The notes under the pieces were generated by a model. That model did not search any database and had not been told where the DNA came from. It worked only from the letters and a program-made list of their open reading frames with translations. 64,000 nucleotides of DNA, taken from assembly GCF_003112775.1 (NCBI RefSeq), contig NZ_BFCH01000007.1, forward strand, positions 242,413 through 306,412, written 5' to 3'. Positions 18,533-27,489 of this stretch are shown here, in pieces. A program made the position numbers and the translations under genes. The DNA comes from Mycobacterium montefiorense (lineage in GTDB: Bacteria; Actinomycetota; Actinomycetes; Mycobacteriales; Mycobacteriaceae). Every line of letters starts with the position of its first letter. Within the stretch, counting starts at the first letter, position 1.

Positions 18533-18901
18533 CTATCTCGTAGTAGTCGTAGTACTCGTAGTACTCGTAGTGGGCGCGGGACTCGTCGGGGTGGGACGAC
18601 TCGTCGCAGTGGTAGGACTCGTCGGAGTCGTGGGACTCGTCGGCGTGGTGCTGGCGAGGCCTGGCCCTTCGCCACACCAGTCCGCCACATCTTTCGGGTA
18701 CTGCTCGAGCGGTGGAGGACAACGCTGCCCCGGCGGGAAATTGGCGCCGGCGTTGAGCAGATCGCAGGGCACGTAGACCTGCTTGCCCTTGGGGGTGTTG
18801 GTCAGGCACTTCGTCGGCGGCTCGCCGTGGGCCGTGACGGGAATGACGGCCGCCGCCGCCACCACGGCGCCGAGCGCCCACGCAAGACGGCGATAGGTCA
18901 T
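18533..18901 (-). CDS. Exported protein with Thr/Ser/Pro repeat tail
   Basis: A 122-residue protein. The N-terminal signal peptide is RRLAWALGAVVAAAAVIPVTAHG (cleavage near 26). A short globular part has four cysteines (KCLTN, VPCDLL, RCPPP, WCGEG). The last 40 residues are TPTSP-type low complexity ending in poly-Thr. The tail DNA is a run of imperfect ACT/GTC-rich repeats. Such tails in mycobacteria often occupy the cell wall and may be glycosylated; that is inference. No family is recognised. Confidence 0.6.
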   Translation of the reverse strand: MTYRRLAWALGAVVAAAAVIPVTAHGEPPTKCLTNTPKGKQVYVPCDLLNAGANFPPGQRCPPPLEQYPKDVADWCGEGPGLASTTPTSPTTPTSPTTATSRPTPTSPAPTTSTTSTTTTTR

Positions 18902-19069
18902 CAGGGCTCCTCACGTTCTCGTGCTGCAGTGTCGGGCGTGCACAACGTGCCATCGGCGTCATTGACGATTAAAGCGGCTCACCCCAGGCATAGGCCAACC
19001 CGTAGGTCTCTTGATCTGCTTGAAACAATGCGAAAGCGCGCGAACTGGCTTGCGCGCTGACACCGGCGC

Positions 19070-20233
19070 TCATTGCGCGCCGAAGGCAAAAACCGTTGTC
19101 GAATCGTAGGTCTGGCCCGGGTTGAGCGTGGTGGTCGGAAAGTTCGGGTGATTCGGCGAATCCGGGTAATGCTGGGTCTCCATCGCGAATCCCGCGCCCT
19201 GCCGGTAGATATGCCCGCTGGTGCCCGTGAACGCCCCGTCGAGGAAGTTAGACGTATAGAACTGCACCCCGGGCTCGGTCGTGGACACAGTCAGGGTGCG
19301 CCCCGTCTGCGGATCCTCGACCTTGGCCGCCTCCACCAGCCCCGTGTTGTCGCCGCGGTTGATCACCCAGTTGTGGTCGTAACCGTGGGCCGACAACAGT
19401 TGCGGGTCATTCGCGGTGATATGCGCGCCGATCGCGGTCGGTGAGGTGAAATCGAAAGGTGTGCCCTGCACCCGGGCAATCTGGCCGGTAGGGATCTGCG
19501 TGGGGTCAGTTGGCGTGTAGTTATCGGCATGGATGGTGACCCTCTGGCCGTAGATGTCTACGGTGTCCTCACCTGCCAGGTTGAAGTAGCTGTGATTGGT
19601 CAGGTTGATCACGGTCGGCGCATCGGTGGTCGCGTGGTAGTTGATGCGCAGTTCACTCTTCTGGTTCAGGGTGTAGGTGACAGTGGTCGTCAGTGTTCCG
19701 GGGTAGCCCATTTCGCCTGCGGGACTGACATATTGGAGCTTCAGGCTCACGCTGTCGCTAGCGTTGCGTTGACTGGCCTGCCACACCTTTGCATCGAAAC
19801 CCGTAGTGCCGCCATGCAGGCTGTTGCCGTTGTTGTTGATCGGCAAGTGATACTCGTTGCCGTTCAACGAGAAAGCTCCCTTGGCGATCCGGTTGCCATA
19901 GCGGCCGACGATCGCGCCGAAATAGGTCTTGGCGGATCCGGTGTTGTTCAGGTAATCGGCCAGGGTCGCAAAGCCCAGCACCACATTGTCGACATGCCCG
20001 CTGCGATCGGGGACCTCGATCGACTGAATGATGCCGCCGTAGGTCAGGATTCGCACACGCATGCCGTGCCCGTTGGTGAGCGTGTAGCGGGTCACCGGGG
20101 TCCCATCCACCTGACCGAACGGCTCGCTGGCGATCGACGGCGGCTCTGCGGGTGTGGTGGTCGTGTTGCTACATGCCGCCAACCCCGCGACACCGGCGAT
20201 ACCGATCAGTACAAGCAATCGTTTGCCGCCCAC
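19070..20233 (-). CDS. galM: Aldose 1-epimerase (mutarotase), lipoprotein form
   Basis: Interconverts alpha and beta anomers of aldoses such as galactose. The 387-residue protein starts with a lipoprotein signal, VLIGIAGVAGLAAC, so it is probably anchored outside the membrane. The GalM body shows GRYGNRIAKGAFSLNG, NSLHGGTTGFDAKVW, NLTNHSYFNLAG (catalytic His region) and PGVQFYTSNFLDG with the C-terminal Glu region. I chose GTG 20233 (GAGGAG upstream); longer frames would run into the tmRNA gene. It lies 94 bases past the tmRNA 3' end on the same strand. Confidence 0.9.
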   Translation of the reverse strand: MGGKRLLVLIGIAGVAGLAACSNTTTTPAEPPSIASEPFGQVDGTPVTRYTLTNGHGMRVRILTYGGIIQSIEVPDRSGHVDNVVLGFATLADYLNNTGSAKTYFGAIVGRYGNRIAKGAFSLNGNEYHLPINNNGNSLHGGTTGFDAKVWQASQRNASDSVSLKLQYVSPAGEMGYPGTLTTTVTYTLNQKSELRINYHATTDAPTVINLTNHSYFNLAGEDTVDIYGQRVTIHADNYTPTDPTQIPTGQIARVQGTPFDFTSPTAIGAHITANDPQLLSAHGYDHNWVINRGDNTGLVEAAKVEDPQTGRTLTVSTTEPGVQFYTSNFLDGAFTGTSGHIYRQGAGFAMETQHYPDSPNHPNFPTTTLNPGQTYDSTTVFAFGAQ

Positions 20234-20295
20234 AGGCGCTCCTCGCTGTCGTACGTAACCCACCTGTGCGTCGAAATTACTGCTCATGATCCAGT

Positions 20296-20327
20296 CAAAC
20301 GAAAGGGCCGCATCGCTGCGGCCCTTT
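20296..20327 (-). terminator. Rho-independent terminator of tmRNA
   Basis: An 11-bp perfect stem (20302-20312 with 20317-20327, AAAGGGCCGCA and its complement) with a four-base loop. The T-rich stretch TTTCGTTTG follows it on the minus strand. It abuts the tmRNA 3' CCA. Confidence 0.85.
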
Positions 20328-20694
20328 GGTGGAGCTGCCGGGAATCGAACCCGGGTCCTACGGCATTCCCTCAAGACTTCTCCGTGCGCAGTCCGCTATG
20401 CCTCTACTCGGATCTCCTGTTCACGCGAACTAGCCAGGATGACGATCCCAGTCGCTGTTGGTGTCCCGATGAGTCCCGCGACCGAACTCACCGGTGGATC
20501 CCTCTAGCTGACGCCAGGGTCCGGGTCGAGGGCTTTCCCGGTCTGACGGACACGCAGTCGCTTAGGCAGCGAGTGCGTAGTCGCGCTGATGTGAATCGGC
20601 GCTTATATGGTTGCAGCGACGCTTACGGTGGTCTCTTGCCTGCACCGGCACGCTTCCCTTGATTCGATGCGCGAAGTCGAAACCGTTCAGCCCC
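20327..20694 (-). ncRNA. ssrA: Transfer-messenger RNA (tmRNA)
   Basis: Rescues stalled ribosomes together with SmpB. The 5' end (GGGGCTGAACGGTTTCGACT, from 20694) and the 3' end (GGTTCGATTCCCGGC then AGCTCCACCA, ending at 20327) form the tRNA-like domain; CCA is encoded. The tag frame at 20600-20562 reads ADSHQRDYALAA followed by TAA, the mycobacterial tag. Total length is about 368 nt. A terminator follows immediately. smpB lies 4.2 kb upstream on the same strand. Confidence 0.97.
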
Positions 20695-20819
20695 TTGTCT
20701 TGTGTTTTCGCGCTCTAGCACTTTTCGCACCTACCGCTTTTCGGCAGGACAACCCATTCTACGGCAGCTGCAACCAGCGGCAACGGAATTATCTGCCCGA
20801 CACCCTGGGCAGGCTGGTC

Positions 20820-21665
20820 CTAGATCACGAAGTTCAGTCGTTCGACGATCCGGGCGGCGACGTCGGCGTCACCAGCGAGTTCGACATCCTGCGGTCGCGC
20901 CGGGCACATCGGTCGCCCGCCGGCGAGCCTGGTGAACTGCAGCGCGTCCGCGCGGACCGTCGCGGTGGGCTCGCGCCCGTCGAAGTCCTCGACCAACTGA
21001 GCGCGCCCGTCGACGTTGATGCGGATGCTGCGCGTCAGCGGTCCGGTCAGATCGAAATGGATGCGTGAGCCGTCGGGCGCTTTGGCGCGTTTGCCGACGA
21101 CGAAGCCTAATGTGGCGGCGACCTCATCCAGGGACAGTTGAGAGGCGGATCCTTGCAGTTCCGCGTCGGTCGACGGCCGCTGGATCGCCATGCGGATATC
21201 TTGCTCGTGCATCCAGCAGTCGAAGACGCGGATCCGCATGAATCGCCCGTAACTGTCTGGACCCGCGGGCGTGAACGTCTCGGCGTTCCAGTCCTGCTCG
21301 GACATCGCCCGCAAGGCATCGCGACGACCTTCGGTCACCGCGCGGTATTTCGCCAGAACGCTGCTGCCGGATTGCCCGCCGAGGTGGCGCACCCAGCACT
21401 CGTTCATTGCCCCGATGTCGTTGCGCACATGGTCGAGGGCCTTGACGTCGATGTCCGGTTCGGGTGCGGAAACCCCCTCCAGGAACGACTCGGTGCCGAT
21501 GATGTGCGACACCACGCCTTGCACGTCCCAGCCTGGCAGTGGGGTCACCGCCCGCCACTGCGCCTCGGGCAGCGCGGCGAGCAGCGCATCGATCGAGTCC
21601 CACACCGCGAACAGACCGTTCAGCACATCCGGTTTGTCGAGTGTGGTGACAGCACGCGTGGCCAT
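20820..21665 (-). CDS. Mycothiol-dependent maleylpyruvate isomerase-family protein
   Basis: A 281-residue protein. The N-terminal DinB-like four-helix domain includes WDSIDALLAALPEAQWRAVTPLPGWDVQGVVSHIIGTESFL, the TPLPGW/VSHI pattern with a metal-binding His. HEQDIRMAIQRP supplies the third ligand region. The C-terminal domain (about residues 190-275) matches the sterol-carrier-like half of MDMPI proteins. Such proteins are thought to use mycothiol in thiol transfer; the substrate is unknown. The position by tmRNA matches Rv3099c of M. tuberculosis. It ends 125 bases before the tmRNA 5' end; a weak hairpin (20793-20812) may terminate it. Confidence 0.8.
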   Translation of the reverse strand: MATRAVTTLDKPDVLNGLFAVWDSIDALLAALPEAQWRAVTPLPGWDVQGVVSHIIGTESFLEGVSAPEPDIDVKALDHVRNDIGAMNECWVRHLGGQSGSSVLAKYRAVTEGRRDALRAMSEQDWNAETFTPAGPDSYGRFMRIRVFDCWMHEQDIRMAIQRPSTDAELQGSASQLSLDEVAATLGFVVGKRAKAPDGSRIHFDLTGPLTRSIRINVDGRAQLVEDFDGREPTATVRADALQFTRLAGGRPMCPARPQDVELAGDADVAARIVERLNFVI

Positions 21666-21683
21666 GGTCGGATGCTAGGCCTA

Positions 21684-22721
21684 TTACCGATCCAACGTTA
21701 GCCCCACGCGCGCCAGAATCAGACCGATGATCGTCAGAATGCCGGCTGCCGCGATCGTCCAGGTCGATCCACCGAAGGCGGTAACCCACGCTCCGAGACC
21801 GATTACCAGCAGCGCATGGACGAGACGGGCAACGACAAAGCCCCGCTGCCGTAAGACAGACGACAGCACCGAGCGTGGGATGGTGTGTAGCAGCCAGCCA
21901 AGAATGACGATCAGTGCCGCCGTGACCAAGCCGGTGACCACGCGCAGTGTCCCGGTCGGATGACCGTCGCCGCGGGCAATCCCGACAATCTGGATCAGGA
22001 CCGCCAGAACAGTGGCAACGACAGTCAGCCGCCGCAACATCTTTGCCAGCACCGCGCCGATATTCCTGCGCACCAGCTCGCCGAGCGCCGGGTCGCTACC
22101 GGCGGCACCGAGAAACCCGCGCATAGCGTGGCCGAACTTGCCGCGCTGAAGCCGATTGACAGCCAGATTGTTCAGCGCCGCAGCATGGTTCGCATCCAAA
22201 GCCAACGCTTGTCGATACGACTCAGTCGATTCGCTGATGCGGCCCATGTCATGCAGGATCGAGCCCCGCAAGACCAGCCCGTCAGGACTCGCCGGGTCGA
22301 GCCGTAACGCCTCGTCGACGACCACGAGCGCCGATTGCAGTTGCAAAGATTTCTGCAGTAGTCGAGCGTAAACCCGGTGTTGCAGAGTCTCATTCGGATG
22401 GGACCTTACTCCCTGCCAAGCCATCCACAGCGCCTCACCGTGCCGAGCGAGACCATCGAGGGACAAGGCGTAGATCCGCATAGCCAATTCGTGCTGCGGC
22501 GAGACGGACAACGAGGCGTGTGCGCTGCGCGCCGCGCCATCATAGTTTTCGAGCAGATATTCGGCGCGAGCGTGCTGGGCCAACAGGCCCGGATCGTCCG
22601 GGTGTTGCGACAACGAACTGCGCAGAACTTCACGCGCGCGTTCGTAATTCTCGGTGTCGAAGTACGCCTCAGCAATGCGAATCGCTTGGTCGGCTTGATC
22701 GACACCGGGCTGCGATGTCAT
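21684..22721 (-). CDS. TPR protein with C-terminal membrane helices
   Basis: A 345-residue protein. Residues 1-210 are tetratricopeptide-type repeats (IAEAYFDTENYERAREVLRS, ARAEYLLENYDGAARSAHAS, GSILHDMGRISESTESYRQAL, AALNNLAVNRLQRG). Residues 230-340 contain about four hydrophobic helices. It therefore looks like a membrane-anchored cytosolic TPR scaffold. It starts six bases after the AAA+ ATPase gene, so the two form a unit. No function is known; it may recruit the ATPase or its substrate to the membrane. Confidence 0.75.
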   Translation of the reverse strand: MTSQPGVDQADQAIRIAEAYFDTENYERAREVLRSSLSQHPDDPGLLAQHARAEYLLENYDGAARSAHASLSVSPQHELAMRIYALSLDGLARHGEALWMAWQGVRSHPNETLQHRVYARLLQKSLQLQSALVVVDEALRLDPASPDGLVLRGSILHDMGRISESTESYRQALALDANHAAALNNLAVNRLQRGKFGHAMRGFLGAAGSDPALGELVRRNIGAVLAKMLRRLTVVATVLAVLIQIVGIARGDGHPTGTLRVVTGLVTAALIVILGWLLHTIPRSVLSSVLRQRGFVVARLVHALLVIGLGAWVTAFGGSTWTIAAAGILTIIGLILARVGLTLDR

Positions 22722-22727
22722 CGGCGG

Positions 22728-24005
22728 CTACCGAATTTTCCTGCGCCGCAGATACTTTGCTAGATCGTCGTAAGTTCCATCGTTGTTGCCGAATTCGACG
22801 ATGTTGCGTGCGACCTCGAACCACGGCCCGGTGCTCGGACGGATCTGCGCCGCGGCTTCATCCACGTCGGCCATCGTCACTGGACGAACCTGCCCGCTGC
22901 GCATGGACGCCGACATCGCCAATTGCGTTGCGCTGTCGCACACATGCGCAAGGTCAGCACCGGAAAACCCATCGGTACGCTTCGCGATCGACTTCAAATC
23001 AATGCCCGCCACCGGCCGATCCACCATGTGCGAGCGCAGAATCCCCGTCCTGGCCTCGGCGTCGGGCAATCCCACAAAGATCATGCGATCGAACCGGCCG
23101 GGCCGACGCAGAGCCGGGTCGACATCCCAGGGTGCATTCGTGGCACCGAGCACATACACCCCGTCGTTGGTCGAAGTGGCCGAGTCCATTTCTTCCAACA
23201 ACGTATTGACAATCGGACGCATCCCGGAGGTTCCACTCAGCGCCGATCGCCGATGCCCTAGGGCGTCCAGTTCATCGAAGAACAGCACACAGGGAGCGTT
23301 GCGGCGAGCGCTGTCGAAGACCGAACGGATGCTGCGTTCGCTCTCGCCGAACCAATGGTGCAGAACGTCGGCGATTCCCACCTGATAGAAATTCGCCCCG
23401 AGCGCACCCGAAATAGCTTTGGCGATATAGGTTTTGCCACAACCGGGCGGCCCGTAGAGCAACAAGCCACCGCGTGCAGAGACCTTGTATGCCTTCATCA
23501 GCTCGGGATTTCGGATCGGACCGAGTAGCGAAAGCTCAATTTGCCGTTTCACATCGGCCATGCCCGCTACATCGTCGAGCCCCACGCTGCTGCGCTTCAA
23601 AACGTCGAAGTCACCTTCATTGATGACGTCGGCGGGCACCTCGACGAATGCCGGCTCGATGATGTCGGCGACTTGCCGTTCGGCGCTAGACCAGTCGAAC
23701 TGGTCGTTCGCGGCAGGTCGCCCCGCCGCGGGTGCTTCTTCGGCTGCTGCCGCCGCAGCGGGCGCCGCGAGCGCCGTGCTGCATCGCTGCAACAGGCTTA
23801 ACGCGTTGGCGTTCCCGGCATCTTGACCCAGCGCCGCGCTGCAGTGACCCACGGCTTCGGCGTAGCGTCCCCGGTCGGCCAGTAGGCCGGCCAGATGCAA
23901 CCGCAGCTCGACCACATCAGGGGTGCGTTCGACGGCAACAGACAACTCCCGAATTACCGGGTCTTCACGCAACGTCTTCTCCCGACATAGTCCCGCCGGG
24001 TCCAT
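22728..24005 (-). CDS. AAA+ ATPase with N-terminal TPR-like segment
   Basis: A 425-residue Cdc48/FtsH/Vps4-like classic AAA ATPase without a protease domain. Residues 15-75 form two TPR-like helices (VELRLHLAGLLADRGRYAEA), then an Ala-rich linker. The AAA domain has VGLDDVAGMADVKRQIE, Walker A GPPGCGKT, pore-loop and Walker B LFFDELDALG, sensor 1 GATNAPWDVDPALRRPGRFD with paired arginine fingers, and a C-terminal lid. ATG 24005 follows the EamA stop by 20 bases and fits the start of the TPR part. Its partner is probably the adjacent TPR-membrane protein. Confidence 0.85.
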   Translation of the reverse strand: MDPAGLCREKTLREDPVIRELSVAVERTPDVVELRLHLAGLLADRGRYAEAVGHCSAALGQDAGNANALSLLQRCSTALAAPAAAAAAEEAPAAGRPAANDQFDWSSAERQVADIIEPAFVEVPADVINEGDFDVLKRSSVGLDDVAGMADVKRQIELSLLGPIRNPELMKAYKVSARGGLLLYGPPGCGKTYIAKAISGALGANFYQVGIADVLHHWFGESERSIRSVFDSARRNAPCVLFFDELDALGHRRSALSGTSGMRPIVNTLLEEMDSATSTNDGVYVLGATNAPWDVDPALRRPGRFDRMIFVGLPDAEARTGILRSHMVDRPVAGIDLKSIAKRTDGFSGADLAHVCDSATQLAMSASMRSGQVRPVTMADVDEAAAQIRPSTGPWFEVARNIVEFGNNDGTYDDLAKYLRRRKIR

Positions 24006-24025
24006 AGTAGGTCGCGGCGCAGAAG

Positions 24026-24814
24026 TTAGTTGGCGGCGATCATGGCCACAGATCCCATGGCCATCACCATGCCTATGCCCTGCCAGCGACTCACCCGCTC
24101 GCGTAACACCATCATCGCCAGTACGACGGTGGCGGCGGGATACAGAGAAATCATGATGCTGGCCAACGACAGCAGCCACGACTGTATCGCTATCAGTTGG
24201 GTCACCAGCGCACAGATATCCAGCACCGCAACGGCCAGAGCCAGCTTCATCGATTGCCCCCGCGGCAGCCGCAGGTTACGTCTCGAGGCCGCCAGAATCG
24301 TGATCACCACGGTGGCCGACAGCCGGGCGAACATCAGCGGCCACAGTTTGGAGTCGTGCGGCGACTGGTGCAAGAACACCAAGTCCAGCCCGAACGCGCA
24401 GCCGGCAAATATTGTGAGCCAGGCCACTTTTGGAGTGAACCGGAATTGTGTCTTGCCCTCGACCGTGGCCTCGCGGCTGACTAACGTGACCGCGACGATT
24501 GCCAGCACGACGCCGGCCGACGCCGCTGAGCCGGGTCTCTCCCCCAGAGCGACACCTACCGCCACGGGTACGGCGGCATTGAGTACGCCCGCTAACGGCG
24601 CCACCACCGAGATCGGGCCGGAGCCCAGTGCTGCGTAGAACGCCCACATTCCGAACGCCTGGCCGACGCCGTACAGGCAGCCCCACAAGATGGCACCGGA
24701 ATGAATGGGCCCGCCCACGCTCAGTGCCAGCAGGCCCAGCAACACTGCCTCGACCGGGTACGCGGCCAACATCACGCGCAGCGCGGCAACCCGCCGTGCT
24801 GCTACGCCGCCCAT
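24026..24814 (-). CDS. EamA/DMT-family permease
   Basis: A drug/metabolite-type membrane transporter of 262 residues as written, with about nine hydrophobic helices in two EamA repeats (GQAFGMWAFYAALGSGPISVVAPLAGVLNAAVPV and IMISLYPAATVVLAMMVLRERVSRWQGIGM). The ATG at 24814 cuts into the first helix. The in-frame sequence upstream (AAYAQLSAVSYGVSDF) continues the family pattern back to a CTG beside the smpB stop, with no ATG, GTG or TTG. A rare start or a lost start codon is possible. The substrate is unknown. Confidence 0.8.
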   Translation of the reverse strand: MGGVAARRVAALRVMLAAYPVEAVLLGLLALSVGGPIHSGAILWGCLYGVGQAFGMWAFYAALGSGPISVVAPLAGVLNAAVPVAVGVALGERPGSAASAGVVLAIVAVTLVSREATVEGKTQFRFTPKVAWLTIFAGCAFGLDLVFLHQSPHDSKLWPLMFARLSATVVITILAASRRNLRLPRGQSMKLALAVAVLDICALVTQLIAIQSWLLSLASIMISLYPAATVVLAMMVLRERVSRWQGIGMVMAMGSVAMIAAN

Positions 24815-24867
24815 AAAATCGCTGACCCCGTACGAAACGGCGGACAGCTGAGCGTAAGCGGCTCCGA

Positions 24868-25377
24868 TCAGTTCATACCCTTTGCTCGTCGCCCCAGCTC
24901 ACGAACAACTTCGCGCTGGGCGTCACGGCGGGCTAGGTCCTGACGTTTGTCGTACGCTCGCTTGCCTCGTGCCAGTGCGAGTTCGACCTTGACCTTGCCC
25001 TCGGAAAAATACAGCGAAAGCGGCACCAAGGCGAGATTACCATCGCGGATTTTTCCGATCAGCGTGTCGATCTGTGCCCTGTGCAACAACAGCTTGCGAT
25101 TGCGGCGAGGATCATGGTTTGTCCAGCTACCGTGCTCGTACTCGGGAATGTGCAAATTACGCAACCACACTTCGCCGTCATCGACAGTTGCGAACGCGTC
25201 GGCGAGCGAAGCTTGGCCCAGCCGCAGGCTTTTCACCTCGGTGCCGACTAAAGCCACTCCAGCCTCGAATAATTCGACGATGGCGTAGTCGTGCCTGGCT
25301 TTGCGATTGGTGGCGACAACCTTTTTGCTGTCCCGCTTGCCGCCACTCGCCTTGCGCCCACCGGACTTATCGGCCAC
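24868..25377 (-). CDS. smpB: SsrA-binding protein SmpB
   Basis: Binds tmRNA and delivers it to stalled ribosomes. The 169-residue protein has [73 protein letters not shown] and the basic C-terminal tail [17 protein letters not shown] 25377 (VADKSGGRK) lies two bases after the ftsX stop, indicating coupling. The tmRNA gene lies on the same strand 4.2 kb downstream. Confidence 0.97.
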   Translation of the reverse strand: MADKSGGRKASGGKRDSKKVVATNRKARHDYAIVELFEAGVALVGTEVKSLRLGQASLADAFATVDDGEVWLRNLHIPEYEHGSWTNHDPRRNRKLLLHRAQIDTLIGKIRDGNLALVPLSLYFSEGKVKVELALARGKRAYDKRQDLARRDAQREVVRELGRRAKGMN

Positions 25378-25379
25378 AG

Positions 25380-26273
25380 CTAACGCCGTACGTATAGGCG
25401 CAGCGTCGCGTATGCCGTCAACCCGGCCATCGACACGCCGAGCAGGCACAGAATCGGTGAGATGTAAAGGATGTCGGCGTAGTCAACCCGAGCGATCAAA
25501 TTGGCTTGGTAGAACTGATTTAACGCGTTGTCCAGGAAAAATGCCCGCACCACGAGCAAACCGCCTACCGCGATCGCCACACCAAGAGCGGCAGCGAGCA
25601 TCGCCTCCACCAGGAAGGGCAGCTGGGTGTACCAGCGACTGGCGCCCACGAGTCGCATGATCCCGATTTCGGTGCGCCGCGTATATGCGGCAACCTGAAC
25701 CATGTTGGCAATCAACAGGATCGCACCGACTGCCTGCACCAATGCGACGGCGAACGCGACACTGCCCAAGCCATCCAGCACCGCGAACAGCCGGTCGATC
25801 AGGTCTTTCTGGTTGAGTACGGACAACACTCCCGGCTGGCCTTGCATCGCAACGTCGAAATCCTTGTGTTGCTCGGGATTGTTCAACTTGACGATGAACG
25901 ACGCGGGGAAGGAATCCTTGCCCGCAACGTCCTTGTACTGCGGGAACTTTCGGATCGCGTCGTCGTAGGCGTCCTGACGATTAAGGAAGCGAACCGATTT
26001 GACGTCATCGCGGCCCTCGATTTTGGTCCGCAACGCCTTACACGGATTGGTGCTGCAGGCCGGATCGTTCGCGGACACGTCTTCGGTCAAAAAGACCTGC
26101 GTCTCGACGCGGTCGAGATAGATGGCGCGCGAGTGCTCGGCCAACCGAACTACCAGCAGCCCGCCGCCGAACAGGCCGACCGAAATCGCGGTCGTCAGGA
26201 TCATCGCGACCGTCATCGTCACATTGCGGCGAAGCCCGGTCAGGACCTCGTTGAGTAGGAAGCCGAAGCGCAC
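25380..26273 (-). CDS. ftsX: Cell-division permease FtsX
   Basis: Membrane partner of FtsE; transmits ATP hydrolysis to peptidoglycan hydrolases at the septum. The 297 residues match the M. tuberculosis length: helix 1 ([23 protein letters not shown]), an extracellular loop of about 130 residues with a Cys pair ([10 protein letters not shown]), then three helices around [23 protein letters not shown]. The GTG start at 26273 shares a base with the ftsE stop (TAGTG). Confidence 0.97.
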   Translation of the reverse strand: MRFGFLLNEVLTGLRRNVTMTVAMILTTAISVGLFGGGLLVVRLAEHSRAIYLDRVETQVFLTEDVSANDPACSTNPCKALRTKIEGRDDVKSVRFLNRQDAYDDAIRKFPQYKDVAGKDSFPASFIVKLNNPEQHKDFDVAMQGQPGVLSVLNQKDLIDRLFAVLDGLGSVAFAVALVQAVGAILLIANMVQVAAYTRRTEIGIMRLVGASRWYTQLPFLVEAMLAAALGVAIAVGGLLVVRAFFLDNALNQFYQANLIARVDYADILYISPILCLLGVSMAGLTAYATLRLYVRR

Positions 26274-26962
26274 TAGCGATCCATCCCGTAGACGCCACGC
26301 TGTTCGTCGCGGACCAGCCTGCCGAGCGACAACTCCACGACGCGCTGCCGCATCGCGTCGACGATGTGGTGGTCGTGCGTCGCCATCAGCACCGTCGTCC
26401 CGGTGCGGTTGATCCGCTCCAGCAGATCCATGATGTCGTTGCTGGTGTCGGGGTCGAGGTTGCCGGTCGGCTCGTCGGCCAGCAGAACCAGCGGCCGGTT
26501 GACGAACGCGCGCGCGATCGCAACCCGCTGCTGCTCACCACCCGACAGCTCGGTGGGCAGCCGGTTGGCTTTGCCGGACAAACCAACTGTCTCGAGCACA
26601 TCGGGCACCACCCGGTTGATCTGATCGGCGCGCTTGCCGATGACTTCCAGCGCGAAGGCGACGTTTTCATACACCGTCTTTTGTTGTAGTAGACGAAAGT
26701 CCTGGAAGACGCAGCCAATCACCTGGCGCAGCTTCGGCACATGCCGGCCGGGCAGCTTGTTGACGTGGAATTTCGAGACCCGCACGTCCCCGCTGGTCGG
26801 CGACTCCGCAGCCAGCAGCAACCGCATGAATGTCGATTTCCCCGAACCCGAAGGGCCGATCAGGAAGACGAATTCACCCTTGTCGATTTTGACGTTGACG
26901 TCGTCCAACGCCGGGCGTGCCGACGCTTTGTACTTCTTACTGACATGGTCAAGGGTGATCAT
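26273..26962 (-). CDS. ftsE: Cell-division ATP-binding protein FtsE
   Basis: ABC ATPase that drives FtsX. The 229-residue protein has Walker [10 protein letters not shown] (36-44), a Q-loop VFQDFRLL, signature LSGGEQQR and Walker [17 protein letters not shown] 26962 ([11 protein letters not shown]) gives the standard family length. It is the first gene of the ftsE-ftsX-smpB run; a short gap separates it from the proline-rich protein gene. Confidence 0.97.
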   Translation of the reverse strand: MITLDHVSKKYKASARPALDDVNVKIDKGEFVFLIGPSGSGKSTFMRLLLAAESPTSGDVRVSKFHVNKLPGRHVPKLRQVIGCVFQDFRLLQQKTVYENVAFALEVIGKRADQINRVVPDVLETVGLSGKANRLPTELSGGEQQRVAIARAFVNRPLVLLADEPTGNLDPDTSNDIMDLLERINRTGTTVLMATHDHHIVDAMRQRVVELSLGRLVRDEQRGVYGMDR

Positions 26963-27006
26963 CACGGCACGCCAGTGTAGCGGTGAACTTCGCTGCAACG
27001 CGAAGG

Positions 27007-27489
27007 TCAGCTCGCCGGTGGCGCCGATGTGGGCGCCGGACCGGGCTCCGGCAGCGGTTGCTGTGGGGCGGGTGGAGAGGGACTCGGGCTGGGCGGACAG
27101 AAGGGCGGCGGCAGCAAGCAGGGCAGCTGGAACGGCGGCGGTGAAGGGGTCGTAGGCGGTGGCGGCGGCGTCGACGTGGTGGGCAGGGGCGGCGGCACCG
27201 TGCTGGTCGGAGTCGGCACGAACGTGTTGGTCGGTGCCGGCATCTGCACCCTGGTGCGCGGCACCCAGGTGTAGTTCGGGTCGGGGACGAAGCCCGGCGG
27301 CACCACCTGCGACGGCGCCTGCTTGGGAGCCGGCTGCGGACGGTTCACGTCATAGACCCACCAGATGGCGAGGAAGGCGAGTATCAATGCCACCGTCGAG
27401 GTGCGCATCCGGCCACCGAACACATAGCGCGGCCAACGGCGTTCCTCGTCGTCGCGGTGCTTCTCGAGGACGTTGAGAGTCAGCTTCAC
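27007..27489 (-). CDS. Proline-rich single-pass membrane protein
   Basis: A 160-residue protein. A basic/acidic cytosolic start ([15 protein letters not shown]) is followed by one membrane helix ([19 protein letters not shown], about residues 30-48). The extracytoplasmic tail is dominated by Pro, Thr and Ser with two cysteines ([12 protein letters not shown]). The position matches Rv3103c. Its ATG overlaps the mscS-type stop. Function unknown; its constant place upstream of ftsE suggests a cell-envelope role. Confidence 0.85.
   Translation of the reverse strand: MKLTLNVLEKHRDDEERRWPRYVFGGRMRTSTVALILAFLAIWWVYDVNRPQPAPKQAPSQVVPPGFVPDPNYTWVPRTRVQMPAPTNTFVPTPTSTVPPPLPTTSTPPPPPTTPSPPPFQLPCLLPPPFCPPSPSPSPPAPQQPLPEPGPAPTSAPPAS

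Noticed and set aside
18533..18660. CRISPR-like repeat array
   Set aside because: Units are about nine bases, imperfect and without spacers; they encode the Thr/Ser/Pro tail.
19529..20662. 377-codon plus-strand frame across galM and tmRNA
   Set aside because: It runs through a certain tmRNA gene and antisense to a well-supported epimerase.
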